In this document: piece by piece, positions 21,762 to 32,060 of the stretch
Layout of the letters: every line of letters starts with the position of its first letter
Numbering within the stretch: position 1 is the first letter of the stretch
Source of the DNA: Bufo bufo
Lineage: Eukaryota; Chordata; Amphibia; Anura; Bufonidae
Assembly (NCBI RefSeq): GCF_905171765.1
Contig: NC_053390.1
Span: forward strand, 592,621,793-592,685,792
Reading direction: 5' to 3'
DNA length: 64,000 nt
The notes under the pieces: model-generated
The model's input: only the letters and a program-made list of their open reading frames with translations
What the model was told of the DNA's origin: nothing
Database searches by the model: none
Translations under genes and position numbers: made by a program

Positions 21762-21764
<3 letters not shown>

Positions 21765-21776
21765 AACAGTATAAAA

Positions 21777-23265
21777 AGGGGTTTCTGATCAGGCGCAAAA
21801 TCACAGGCTCCAATACGTCTCTTATGGATGAATCTTCTTTAATTACATAAAAGATGAAGATGTATAGAACAACGCGTTTCGGGGCTCAAAATGTCCCCTT
21901 CATCAGGTTAACAGTAGTCACAATAAAGAATAGTGGATACAGGTATATATAGAGGAAAAAACCCGCCAAAAAACGGGTTACCTGAGAGCTGCCCATAGAT
22001 GGGAGGGGCTAGCCATAGGTAAAATGTCACAAATAAGAATACAGTTTTTCAACTAATGAATCTTATATATATTGCTAATTATTGCTGGTGGTGTATAAGT
22101 GAAAGAAGTACAGATAATGATAGGCGATTCTGTACTGTATATTAGTGAACCTAAGATCGATAAGCTAGAATCACATGACCGCTGCAGTGCGGTCATGTGA
22201 TTGAGGCAGACTGGCTACTAGGTGAGCGCTCGGCGCTTGCGCTCTGCTTCCCTGTATTTTCTCTCTAGGCGGCTGGCCATGTGATCGCAAGACTCGCGAT
22301 CACATGGCCAGTATCCGTGACTACAGAGACGCTGCTCTGCAGCTAAAACGGAGCCCAGAGCATGCACTCTGCTTCCCTGTGTTTCCTCCCCGGAGTGGCT
22401 GGTCATGTGATCGCATAGCTCGCGGTCACATGGCCAGTATCCATGACTACAGAGACGCTGCTCTGCAGTTTAGACGGAGCCCAGTGTCCCTGGAATAGGC
22501 GTACTGAGCGCTATAGGGTAATGTGGACAGGATCGGCAGTGGATACCAGGGGGTACATATGTTAGGTGGATGAATATAGATATAAATATAGATATGCTTG
22601 TACAGTGTAAGAATAAATATGCGCATTGAAGTTAAAGGGGCTCATAAACATGGAGCACTATGTGCACCTATAGTGTACAAATAAATAAATATGAGAGCAT
22701 ATAAACTTATAGATACATATACGGATGTACACATATCCATAAAAAAGTTAAAACGGCATATACATAAAAATATATGATATAATAACAATAACGATAATGA
22801 TAATACATAATAATAGTGATATGATAATAATAATAATAATAAATGATAATAATTATTATTAATAATGAATGGTGTAATAATAGATGTGAAATATTAAATT
22901 ATTATATATATTTTTTTAATGAATAAAATTGATGTGCCCTCACTAATACTGAATATAATGATGAATAAAAACGATTGGTTGATAATATTCATCTAAAAAC
23001 CATGTGGGGGGTGGGGGGTGGGTGGGGAGATAAATATCAAATTTATATAAATATGTTTAAAGCTGCATAAGAATATATATATAAAATGCTAGTCCAGGAC
23101 TTTCTATAAGTTGATCTCAAAAGCTTCATTAAGGCCGTATGGATGCAAACTATTCAACTTGAAGATCCAGTACATTTCCCTACGTCTAATGTGCTGGGTG
23201 TCTTTTTGTAGGTGATTTGGGATTTGTTCAATTGGGGTCACCTTAAATCCGGCTGAACTACCCTC
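21777..23265 (-). repeat. PLE 5' pseudo-LTR, inverted copy of the element 3' end
   Basis: Reverse complement of 26991-28490 with few differences. It includes the last ~54 codons of ORF2 in reverse (ending in the EIQ-to-GLNEAFEINL tail), the AT-rich 3' UTR, two tandem ~135-bp blocks with GATCACATGGCCAG, and a hammerhead-like motif. The inner border is sharp at 23265, right before the ORF1 frame opens. Together with the other arm it could fold into a 1.5-kb hairpin. Confidence 0.9.
21868..21912 (-). ncRNA. Hammerhead-like ribozyme motif, minus-strand copy
   Basis: On the minus strand the order is GTTAAC, CTGATGA, A, a GGGG/CCCC stem, GAAAC, GCGTT, GTT. This is identical to the copy at 28352-28396 and has the same reservations. 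It lies in the inverted 5' pseudo-LTR, so it would be active only in a transcript from the opposite strand. Confidence 0.6.
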
Positions 23266-24807
23266 TTGATTATACAATGCACAAGAAACACTATTGAACA
23301 TCATGTCGACTTGAACCAGGAACCAAATGCAAGTATTGATGAAAAAACTTTACTAACTCTATTTCATGATCTAGAGAAGCTTATGTCGGATGAAATACAA
23401 CACCAACTAGATGCGAGTTTTCTTGAGATTTACCTTAAGGAGAACATTGTCCCCCGTGGTCTCAGACTACGTTTTGGGAATTCTTTCAAGGAGGATACTG
23501 ACTTTTGTAAGGAATGGGACATCTATTTACTTGAATGTGCAAAAGGCCTCATTACCAGATTGATTGATAAAAGGCGGTCATTATACTTAGAATGTGGTAG
23601 AAAAATATCTGAATGCCACAATTTAATTTCTAAATACAAATCACATACTGCCTTTACCAAATTCGACCAGCTCATTACATCTAGGATCCTATCGGTCGAA
23701 AAAGACACGCTATATAAAAAAAGCAATAAACTTCATAGAGACAGACAGGATTTCGCCACCAACAATATTAAACACTGGTTGAAACCTGATATGTCCAGGC
23801 ATAATACAGACAATCGTACCATACCACACCCTGCTATCCCTATCCTAGTGGACAATATTATAATAAACAACAATACACCGCATATGACGGCACACTCTCA
23901 CAATGCCTGTGGAACCCACACCCAACTTTCTCCCCTTAAAAAACAATACCACAAATATAGAAAATTTCAAAAACCATGGGTGTCATATTCCAACCGCAAT
24001 AGATCCAACCACAATGAAATATCACGCTTCCAAGGAAACAGACCCAACAAGTACTACAGACCACAGATCCACCATACACCTCAATATAATAGAATACCAA
24101 CTGACCAGACATCTACTTCTAATTCTGACCAGCATACACCCCATAGTGTGTGCCACACTCCTATCAATAGATCTGTGCATATCAATGGTCCATTAGATAA
24201 CACGGCTATCCAGGAATCCCCAGATTTTGTATTTCAGACTCCTTTACTCACTCCAAGTGGAATACATGCTCCCCTTATCAATAACACTACATTAACTCTT
24301 ACCTCTCCGTCCTCAATGTTTTCTACGGAAATACTCAATACATGTGGTCCACTCAATCTACCACCTACGGAGTTTTCTATTCATCTCGATCAACATCCCT
24401 CAGTCACATCCAATTCCCCTACTCCTTCAGCTTGCTCTGAATTGGAGATTGACTCTCTCCTCACCATCCATGAGAGCACCTCTCCGCCAATTACATCACA
24501 CTTGGATATACTTGCTAGTACATCCTCCACCACTTCTGATAATATCCATCCAAACGAACATAACGGTTCACCAATTATAGAATCTTCAATAGCTGGCCCC
24601 TTTACATCTATGGTATCTTTTTTAGACCTCCCTCCTCTGATTCATCCCGCAACTGTTCATTCCATTCCAATAAGTCCAAAAACCACCAATATAGCCCATT
24701 TTTTTCGCCCACTAGGCCACAAATCTGTTAAAAGAAAAAATCAAGGAGAGGCTGTAGAGCAGGTCAACGCAAAAAGAAAAATTCCAACCCCTCACAGCCA
24801 ACACTGA
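23266..24807 (+). CDS. PLE ORF1 / N-terminal half of the PLE protein
   Basis: An open frame of 513 codons begins right at the edge of the pseudo-LTR. The first ATG is at 23383, giving about 474 residues. The first ~130 residues are a charged helical domain (MSDEIQHQLDASFLEIYLKE, then KEWDIYLLECAKGLITRLID) with coiled-coil character. After that comes a long Asn/His/Ser/Thr/Pro-rich, probably disordered region, and a basic end (KRKNQGEAVEQVNAKRKIPTP). No enzymatic motif is visible. The frame overlaps the upstream extension of the RT frame by 76 bp and holds a slippery heptamer in the overlap. It may be a separate ORF1, or the N-terminal part of a fusion made by -1 frameshifting or restored by one indel. 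Confidence 0.75.
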   Translation: MIIQCTRNTIEHHVDLNQEPNASIDEKTLLTLFHDLEKLMSDEIQHQLDASFLEIYLKENIVPRGLRLRFGNSFKEDTDFCKEWDIYLLECAKGLITRLIDKRRSLYLECGRKISECHNLISKYKSHTAFTKFDQLITSRILSVEKDTLYKKSNKLHRDRQDFATNNIKHWLKPDMSRHNTDNRTIPHPAIPILVDNIIINNNTPHMTAHSHNACGTHTQLSPLKKQYHKYRKFQKPWVSYSNRNRSNHNEISRFQGNRPNKYYRPQIHHTPQYNRIPTDQTSTSNSDQHTPHSVCHTPINRSVHINGPLDNTAIQESPDFVFQTPLLTPSGIHAPLINNTTLTLTSPSSMFSTEILNTCGPLNLPPTEFSIHLDQHPSVTSNSPTPSACSELEIDSLLTIHESTSPPITSHLDILASTSSTTSDNIHPNEHNGSPIIESSIAGPFTSMVSFLDLPPLIHPATVHSIPISPKTTNIAHFFRPLGHKSVKRKNQGEAVEQVNAKRKIPTPHSQH

Positions 24808-27152
24808 TTCCCAAACCAGATACATCACCCCTCTCCTATGGCATCTTTAACCTGTCCAGTCATATACTGACACCAAATGAGATTGCGGTACTATCCAAAG
24901 GGCTTTCTTTTTGCCCCACTAGCAAAATTAAAGAATTTGATCTTTTTCTCGACTTGAATCGATATATCAAGAAACTCACCCTTAAAAGGCATTTCAAGAT
25001 AAAGGAAAACTCCAACACTGGGTTGAGACTTGAGCCTAATACTATATCGCCTGACACGGAACAGATTGTAGCTTTACCCCCTTTACCATCTGGCCTAAAA
25101 CCACCATCAACTTTTTATCCCATCCACCACAAGGGAAATTTCCTTGATACTTTTTATTCTGTGGTTTCAAACGATTTCAGGGATATCAATCATAAACCAG
25201 AAATAAGACAAAACATGAAACTATCTGAGAAACTAGCCCTGAAAAAACTACAATCAGATACCGATCTAATCATTAGAAATGCCGATAGGGGGGGGGGGGG
25301 GGGGGGCATCGTCATCCAGAACCGTGAAGATTATGTGAAGGAAGCCATAAATATTCTATCCAACGATAAATATTATTTACCCCTTGAGTGTGATCCCTCC
25401 GAAACACATTTAGAAGAATTTCAGACTCTAATTAAATCTGGAGATCTCTGTCTGAATAAGAAAGAAAGGGAATATATTATGGTAAAAGAGTCCACACCAG
25501 CTACTTTTTACCATCTTCCTAAGATCCACAAGGACATTCAAAACCCGCCGGGTCGACCCATAATATCAGAAGTCTCTTCCCTCACACGGAACCTGTCACA
25601 TTACATCGACATCCATCTACAGAAACACATTCTTAATCTAAAATCCCATCTGAGAGACTCTGCATCCCTTATTTCCTTACTTAAAGACATTAAGTGGTCA
25701 GATGGCTACCATTGGGTGACTTTGGATGTTTCAGCATTATACTCGAACATCTCCCGCGACCTGGGAATGAAGTGTACATCCAGTTTTCTAGATAATGATT
25801 CAGAAATGCCTGCTACACAAAAGACATTTATTATGAGTGGCATTGAATTTATACTTACGCATAACGTGTTTACATTTCAAAATTACATTTATAAACAAAT
25901 ACGTGGGACCGCTATGGGGATGTGTTTTGCGCCTAGTTTTGCGAATCTTTTTATGGGGGCGTTTGAGGAGAAATTCATATACCAATCAAGCTTCTGGGCC
26001 GACAACAATATTGTCTTCTTCCGCAGATATATCGACGATTTGATTTTCATTTGGAATGGGGACTCAGCATCTATTGATAAGTTTATTTCGTATCTCAACA
26101 CCAACAACTGGGGAATCACTTTCACTGGAACATTTGACAATAAAAAAACTGAGTTTCTCGATTTGGAAATCTTTATTCAGGATAGCAAAATAAATACACG
26201 CACATTTTTCAAAAAGGTCGACAGCAATAGCTATCTAGACTTCAATAGCACACATTATAGAAAATGGAAGACGAACATCCCCTTCAGTCAATTCAAACGA
26301 CTTAGACAAAACTGTACTCGTGAGGACGACTTCTACCAACAGTGCGATACTCTGGCCTCCAGGTTCACCCAAAAAGGTTATCCCCCCAATATTATTTCTG
26401 GCGCAAGAGAAAAGGCCACAGAACTTACCCAAGATGAATGTCTGATCCCAATGTCTAAAAAGAAGAAAGAGATTAATAATGGGAAATACTGTTGCAATTT
26501 TATCACTACTTATAACCAAAATCATTTGTCGATAAAAGCGGTTTTAGAAAAACATTGGCACATTCTAAAAAGAGACCCCATCCTAAATCAAATCATTCCA
26601 GAATTCCCAAAACTCACGTACAAAAGAGCGCGTACCCTCAAAAACATTCTTGCACCCAGTAAACTGAATCCTGTGTCATACCACATTCAGAATCATGATA
26701 CCACTGTCCCCAAAGGCAGCTCCAAATGCGGACACACAAGATGTCTATGCTGCTCCAGTATATGTCAAACATCTCTTTTTTACAGCCGAGTGAGTGGGGA
26801 GTCATTCCCCATTTTGAACAGCCTAAACTGTGAATCCAGCCACGTCATTTATCTCTTAGAGTGCCCGTGCCATCTACAGTATGTGGGGCGCACGATCCAA
26901 ACACTGCGGAATAGACTAAATACACATAGATCAAAGATTAAGAAAAAATACTGGAAACACAGTGTATCCAGACACGCTGCGGAACATCATGAGGGTAGTT
27001 CAGCCGGATTTAAGGTGATCCCAATTGAACAAATCCCAAGTCACCTACAAAAAGACACCCAGCACATTAGACGTAGGGAAATGTACTGGATCTTCAAGTT
27101 GAATAGTTTGCATCCATACGGCCTTAATGAAGCTTTTGAGATCAACTTATAG
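24732..27152 (+). CDS. PLE reverse transcriptase with C-terminal GIY-YIG endonuclease
   Basis: The frame is open from 24732 (a TAA precedes it) to 27152, about 806 codons, with no good ATG before the conserved start of the protein. PLE-typical ILTPNEIAVLSKGLSFCPT is encoded at about 24868-24924, before any internal start. RT motifs: GRPIISEVSSLTRN (~25550), LDVSALYSN (motif A, Asp at 25725), GTAMGMCFAPSFANLFM (motif B, ~25908) and RRYIDDLIF (motif C, Asp pair 26034-26039). Then a Cys-rich KCGHTRCLCCSSIC linker (~26730) and the GIY-YIG nuclease with HVIYLLECPC and QYVGRT (26842-26893), LRNRLNTHR, and a downstream EMYW (Glu). All key residues are kept. A 19-G run at 25288-25306 encodes a stretch of six glycines. 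Confidence 0.93.
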   Translation, partial: KKKSRRGCRAGQRKKKNSNPSQPTLIPKPDTSPLSYGIFNLSSHILTPNEIAVLSKGLSFCPTSKIKEFDLFLDLNRYIKKLTLKRHFKIKENSNTGLRLEPNTISPDTEQIVALPPLPSGLKPPSTFYPIHHKGNFLDTFYSVVSNDFRDINHKPEIRQNMKLSEKLALKKLQSDTDLIIRNADRGGGGGGIVIQNREDYVKEAINILSNDKYYLPLECDPSETHLEEFQTLIKSGDLCLNKKEREYIMVKESTPATFYHLPKIHKDIQNPPGRPIISEVSSLTRNLSHYIDIHLQKHILNLKSHLRDSASLISLLKDIKWSDGYHWVTLDVSALYSNISRDLGMKCTSSFLDNDSEMPATQKTFIMSGIEFILTHNVFTFQNYIYKQIRGTAMGMCFAPSFANLFMGAFEEKFIYQSSFWADNNIVFFRRYIDDLIFIWNGDSASIDKFISYLNTNNWGITFTGTFDNKKTEFLDLEIFIQDSKINTRTFFKKVDSNSYLDFNSTHYRKWKTNIPFSQFKRLRQNCTREDDFYQQCDTLASRFTQKGYPPNIISGAREKATELTQDECLIPMSKKKKEINNGKYCCNFITTYNQNHLSIKAVLEKHWHILKRDPILNQIIPEFPKLTYKRARTLKNILAPSKLNPVSYHIQNHDTTVPKGSSKCGHTRCLCCSSICQTSLFYSRVSGESFPILNSLNCESSHVIYLLECPCHLQYVGRTIQTLRNRLNTHRSKIKKKYWKHSVSRHAAEHHEGSSAGFKVIPIEQIPSHLQKDTQHIRRREMYWIFKLNSLHPYGLNEAFEINL
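24735..24741 (+). promoter_or_regulatory. Candidate -1 ribosomal frameshift site A_AAA_AAT
   Basis: In the ORF1 frame the codons read AGA, AAA, AAT, so the heptamer A AAA AAT sits in X XXY YYZ phase. Slipping one base back enters the ORF2 frame exactly inside the 76-bp overlap (24732-24807). ORF2 has no ATG before its conserved N-terminus, which would require such fusion. A single-base loss in a disabled copy would give the same picture. Confidence 0.45.
25288..25306 (+). repeat. 19-bp poly-G run inside the PLE RT frame
   Basis: Nineteen consecutive G encode part of NADR-G6-IVI. PLE relatives usually carry a shorter glycine run at this place (family memory), so the tract seems expanded in multiples of three. 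The frame is preserved. Confidence 0.85.
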
Positions 27153-28490
27153 AAAGTCCTGGACTAGCATTTTATATATATATTCTTATGCAGTTTTAAA
27201 CATATTTATATAAATTTGATATTTATCTCCCCCCCACCCCCTACATGGTTTTTAGATGAATATTATCAACCAATCATTTTTATTCATCATTATATTCAGT
27301 ATTAGTGAGGGCACATCAATTTTATTAATTTTTTTATTTTATTTTTATAATTTAACATTTCACATCTATTATTACACCATTCATTATTAATAATAATAAT
27401 TATTATCATGTATTATTATTATTATCATATCACTATTATTATGTATTATCATTATCGTTATTGTTATTATATCATATATTTTTATGTATATGCCGTTTTA
27501 ACTTTTTTATGGATATGTGTACATCCGTATATGTATCTATAAGTTTATATGCTCTCATATTTATTTATTTGTACACTATAGGTGCACATAGTGCTCAATG
27601 TTTATGAGCCCCTTTAACTTCAATGCGCATATTTATTCTTACCCTGTACAAACATATCTATATTTATATTTATATCTATATTCATCCACCTAACATATGT
27701 ACCCCCTGGTATCCACTGCTGATCCTGTCCATATTACCCTATAGCGCTCAGTACGCCTATTCCAGGGACACTGGGCTCCGTCTAAACTGCCGAGCAGCGT
27801 CTCTGTAGTCATGGATACTGGCCATGTGACCGCGAGCTATGCAATCACATGACCAGCCACTCCGGGGAGGAAACACAGGGAAGCAGAGCGCATGCGCTGG
27901 GCTCCGTTTTAGCTGCAGAGCAGCGTCTCTGTAGTCACGGATACTGGCCATGTGATCGCGAGTCTTGCGATCACATGGCCAGCCGCCTAGAGAGAAAATA
28001 CAGGGAAGCAGAGCGCAAGCGCAAGCGCTGAGCGCTCACCTAGTAGCCAGTCTGCCTCAATCACATGACCGCACTGCAGCGGTCATGTGATTTCAGCTTA
28101 TCGATCTTAGGTTCACTAATATACAGTACAGAATCGCCTATCATTATCTGTACTTCTTTCACTTATACACCACCAGCAATAATTAGCAATATATATAATA
28201 AGATTCATTAGTTGAAAAACTGTATTCTTATTTGTGACATTTTACCTATGGCCAGCCCCTCCCATCTATGGGCAGCTCTCAGGTAACCCGTTTTTTGGCG
28301 GGTTTTTTCCTCTATATATACCTGTATCCACTATTCTTTATTGTGACTACTGTTAACCTGATGAAGGGGACATTTTGAGCCCCGAAACGCGTTGTTCTAT
28401 ACATCTTCATCTTTTATGTAATTAAAGAAGATTCATCCTTAAGAGACGTATTGGAGCCTGTGATTTTGCGCCTGATCAGAAACCCCTTTT
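26991..28490 (+). repeat. PLE 3' pseudo-LTR
   Basis: Partner of the inverted copy at 21777-23265. It comprises the end of ORF2 (to 27152), an AT-rich 3' UTR with TAATAATAATAATTATTATCAT repeats split in blocks, two GATCACATGGCCAG-type tandem units (27820-28010) and the hammerhead-like motif. Beyond 28490 the plus-strand element continues to 28760 without partner. Confidence 0.9.
28352..28396 (+). ncRNA. Hammerhead-like ribozyme motif in the PLE 3' region
   Basis: Order on the plus strand: GTTAAC, CTGATGA (28358-28364), A, GGGG loop CCCC (stem II), GAAAC (28384-28388), GCGTT, then GTT. AAC before the core can pair with GTT after the predicted cleavage site (after GTT at 28391-28393) as stem I. 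Stem III would be the self-complementary ACGCGT, too short alone, so activity would favour a dimer. Hammerheads are known from PLEs. One extra A between CTGATGA and stem II departs from the minimal consensus, so activity is not assured. Confidence 0.65.
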
Positions 28491-28760
28491 TCTACAAGCA
28501 TCCTTTGGGGGATTGGGCATCCGATCCCAAAGATACCTCTTCTGCGGCTGCATTCACGGATCCGAAAGGTCTCTATATACCTACAATAGAGTTGTGTCTA
28601 TTATTGCACAACCTAAAAAGGTGAGCACCTCTACTTGCTTAACAATTAAGTTTGTACTGAACATACTACCCTATTGTGCGCCCCCCACACCTTTTCTTTT
28701 GTCTCTACGTTCCCCTCCTGACCGAGGGGAACTCTAGATTCGCCCATGGTTACCAAGAAT
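28491..28760 (+). other. PLE 3' extension beyond the inverted repeat
   Basis: About 270 bp between the end of the inverted repeat and the target duplication at 28761. It contains GGGATTGGGCATCCGATCCC, a small palindrome, and GAGGGGAACTC. No poly(A) tail. Single-copy in the window. It might be the true 3' tail recognised by the RT, or sequence picked up by readthrough. Confidence 0.5.
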
Positions 28761-28775
28761 ATAAACAGTATAAAA
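28761..28775 (+). repeat. Target-site duplication, third copy (PLE right flank)
   Basis: ATAAACAGTATAAAA, identical to 15633-15647 and 21762-21776. After it comes ordinary DNA (28776-28943) with no recognised feature. Confidence 0.9.
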
Positions 28776-29369
28776 CACCATGTCAAGAAAATAACACAGA
28801 AACTCAAAAGCAACATGCATATGCATACTGTATTTTAAAGCAAAGGTTATTGATATTTGACATTGACGCAGAACAATATATATAATTGTCCAGAACTGCA
28901 TTTTCTCTCTCTCTCTAATTTTCTGTCACCAGTTGATAAGCTATACAGTGCCTTTAACCACCTCAGCCCCCAGTGCTTAAACACCCTGAAAGACCAGGCC
29001 ACTTTTTACACTTCTGACCTACACTACTTTCACCGTTTATTGCTCGGTCATGCAACTTACCACCCAAATGAATTTTACCTCCTTTTCTTTTTACTAATAG
29101 AGCTTTCATTTGGTGGTATTTCATTGCTGCTGACATTTTTACTTATTTTGTTATTAATCGAAATTTAACGATTTTTTTGCAAAAAAATGACATTTTTCAC
29201 TTTCAGTTGTAAAATTTTGCAAAAAAAACGAGATCCATATATAAATTTTGCTCTAAATTTATTGTTCTACATGTCTTTGATAAAAAAAAAATTTTAGGTA
29301 AAAAAAAATGGTTTGGGTAAAAGTTATAGCGTTTACAAACTATGGTACAAAAATGTGAATTTCCGCTTT

Positions 29370-32060
29370 TTAAAGCAGCTCTGACTTTCTGAGCACCTGT
29401 CATGTTTCCTGAGGTTCTACAATGGCCAGACAGTACAAACACCCCACAAATGACCCCATTTCGGAAAGTAGACACCCTAAGGTATTCGCTGATGGGCATA
29501 GTGAGTTCATAGAATTTTTTATTTTTTGTCACAAGTTAGCGGAAAATGATGATTTTTTTTTTTTTTTCTTACAAAGTCTCATATTCCACTAACTTGTGAC
29601 AAAAAATAAAAACTTCCATGAACTCACTATGCCCATCAGCGAATACCTTGGGGTGTCTTCTTTCCAAAATGGGGTCACTTGTGGGGTAGTTATACTGCCC
29701 TGGCATTCTAGGGGCCCAAATGTGTGGTAAGGAGTTTGAAATCAAATTCTGTAAAAAATGACCAGTGAAATCCGAAAGGTGCTCTTTGGAATATGGGCCC
29801 CTTTGCCCACCTAGGCTGCAATAAATATCTTGGTCAAATGCCAACTTTGTATAAAAAAATGGGAAAAGTTGTCTTTTGCCAAGATATTTCTCTCACCCAG
29901 CATGGGTATATGTAAAATGACACCCCAAAACACATTCCCCAACTTCTCCTGAATACGGAGATACCAGATGTGTGACACTTTTTTGCAGCCTAGGTGGGCA
30001 AAGGGGCCCATATTCCAAAGAGCACCTTTCGGATTTCACTGGTCATTTTTTACAGAATTTGATTTCAAACTCCTTACCACACATTTGGGCCCCTAGAATG
30101 CCAGGGCAGTATAACTACCCCACAAGTGACCCCATTTTGGAAAGAAGACACCCCAAGGTATTCCGTGAGGGGCATGGAGAGTTCCTAGAATTTTTTTTTT
30201 TTTTGTCACAAGTTAGTGGAAAATGATGATTTTTATTTTATTTTATTTTTTTCTTACAAAGTCTCATATTCCACTAACTTGTGACAAAAAATAAATACTT
30301 CCATGAACTCACTATGCCCATCAGCGAATACCTTGGGGTGTCTTCTTTCCAAAACGGGGTCACTTGCGGGGTAGTTATACTGCCCTGGCATTCTAGGGGC
30401 CCAAATGTGTGGTAAGGAGTTTGAAATCAAATTCTGTAAAACATGACCAGTGAAATCCGAAAGGTGCTCTTTGGAATGTGGGCCCCTTTGCCCACCTAGG
30501 CTGCAAAAAAGTGCCACAAAAGTGGTATCTCCGTATTCAGGAGAAGTTGGTGAATGTGTTTTGGGGTGTCATTTTACATATACCCATGCTGGGTGAGAGA
30601 AATATCTTGGCAAAAGACAACTTTTCCCATTTTTTTTATACAAAGTTGGCATTTGACCAAGATATTTATCTCACCCAGCATGGGTATATGTAAAATGACA
30701 CCCCAAAACACATTCCTCAACTTCTCCTGAATACGGAGATACCACATGTGTGACACTTTTTTGCAGCCTAGGTGGGCAAAGGGGCCCACATTCCAAAGAG
30801 CACCTTTCGGATTTCACTGGTCATTTTTTACAGAATTTGATTTCAAACTCCTTACCACACATTTGGGCCCCTAGAATGCCAGGGCAGTATAACTACCCCA
30901 CAAGTGACCCCATTTTGGAAAGAAGACACCCCAAGGTATTCGCTGATGGGCATAGTGAGTTCATGGAAGTTTTTATTTTTTGTCACAAGTTAGTGGAATA
31001 TGAGACTTTGTAAGGAAAAAAGAAATAAAAAATCATAATTTTCCACTAACTTGTGACAAAAAATAAAAAATTCTAGGAACTTGCCATGCCCCTCACGGAG
31101 TACCTTGGGGTGTCTTCTTTCCAAAATGGGGTCACTTGTGGGGTAGTTATACTGCCCTGGCATTTTCCAGGGGCCCTAATGTGTTGTAAGTAGGTAAATG
31201 ACCTGTGAAATCCGAAAGGTGCTCTTTGGAATGTGGCTGCAAAAAAGTGCCACACATGTGGTATCGCCGTATTCAGGAGAAGTTGGGGAATGTGTTTTGG
31301 GGTGTCATTTTACATATACCCATGCTGGGTGAGATAAATATCTTGGTCAAATGCCAACTTTGTATAAAAAAATGGGAAAAGTTTTCTTTTGCCAAGATAT
31401 TTCTCTCACCCAGCATGAGTATATGTAAAATGACACCCCAAAACACATTCCCCAACTTCTCCTGAGTACGGCGATACCAGATGTGTGACACTTTTTTGCA
31501 GCTTAGATGCGCAAAGGGGCCCACATTCCTTTTATGAGGGCATTTTTAGACATTTGGATCCCAGACTTCTTCTCACGCTTTAGGGCCCCTAGAATGCCAG
31601 GGCAGTATAAATACCCCACATGTGACCCCATTTTGGAAAGAAGACACCCCAAGGTATTGAATAAGGGGCATGGCGAGTTCATAGAAATATTTTTTTTTTT
31701 GGCACAAGTTAGCGGAAATTGATTTTATTATTTTTTTTTCTCACAAAGTCTCCCTTTCCGCTAACTTGGGACAAAAATTTTAATCTTTCATGGACTCAAT
31801 ATGCCCCTCACGGAATACCTGGGGGTGTCTTCTTTCCGAAATGGGGTCACATGTGGGGTATTTATACTGCCCTGGCATTCTAGGGGCCCTAAAGCGTGAG
31901 AAGAAGTCTGGAATATAAATGTCTAAAAATTTTTACGCATTTGGATTCCGTGAGGGGTATGGTGAGTTCATGTGAGATTTTATTTTTTGACACAAGTTAG
32001 TGGAATATGAGACTTTGTAAGAAAAAATAAATAATTTCCGCTAACTTGGGCCAAAAAAAT
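29370..32060. repeat. Alternating inverted repeat blocks (two hairpins per ~730-bp unit)
   Basis: CACAAGTTAG followed closely by its complement CTAACTTGTG marks a hairpin at about 29530/29585, 30208/30270, 30984/31041, 31705/31757 and 31993/32036. Between them a second hairpin, around ATACCCATGCTGGGTGAGA and its complement, appears near 29830-29910, 30590-30680 and 31320-31420. Because each arm is shared between neighbouring hairpins, the tract can refold in several registers. Peptides such as MGPFAHLGCKK recur on both strands only because of this symmetry. Confidence 0.85.

Larger units (their letters stand above)
21777..28760 (+). mobile_element. Penelope-like element with inverted 1.5-kb pseudo-LTRs
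   Basis: The element is flanked by ATAAACAGTATAAAA at 21762-21776 and 28761-28775. Its 3' part (26991-28490, the last ~54 codons plus 3' UTR) is repeated in reverse at 21777-23265 in front of the coding region, the pseudo-LTR arrangement known from PLEs. Between the arms are ORF1 (23266-24807) and an RT/GIY-YIG ORF2 (24732-27152). A further 270 bp (28491-28760) at the 3' end has no inverted partner. PLEs copy by target-primed reverse transcription with a telomerase-related RT. GIY-YIG content, YIDD and GTAMGMCFAPSFAN motifs make the class assignment firm. Confidence 0.92.

Noticed and set aside
29569..31722. Multiple related frames on both strands (GPFAHLGCKK, LFCSLGGQRGP peptides)
   Set aside because: They arise from alternating direct and inverted repeat blocks. 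The peptides from the two strands are complements of each other.
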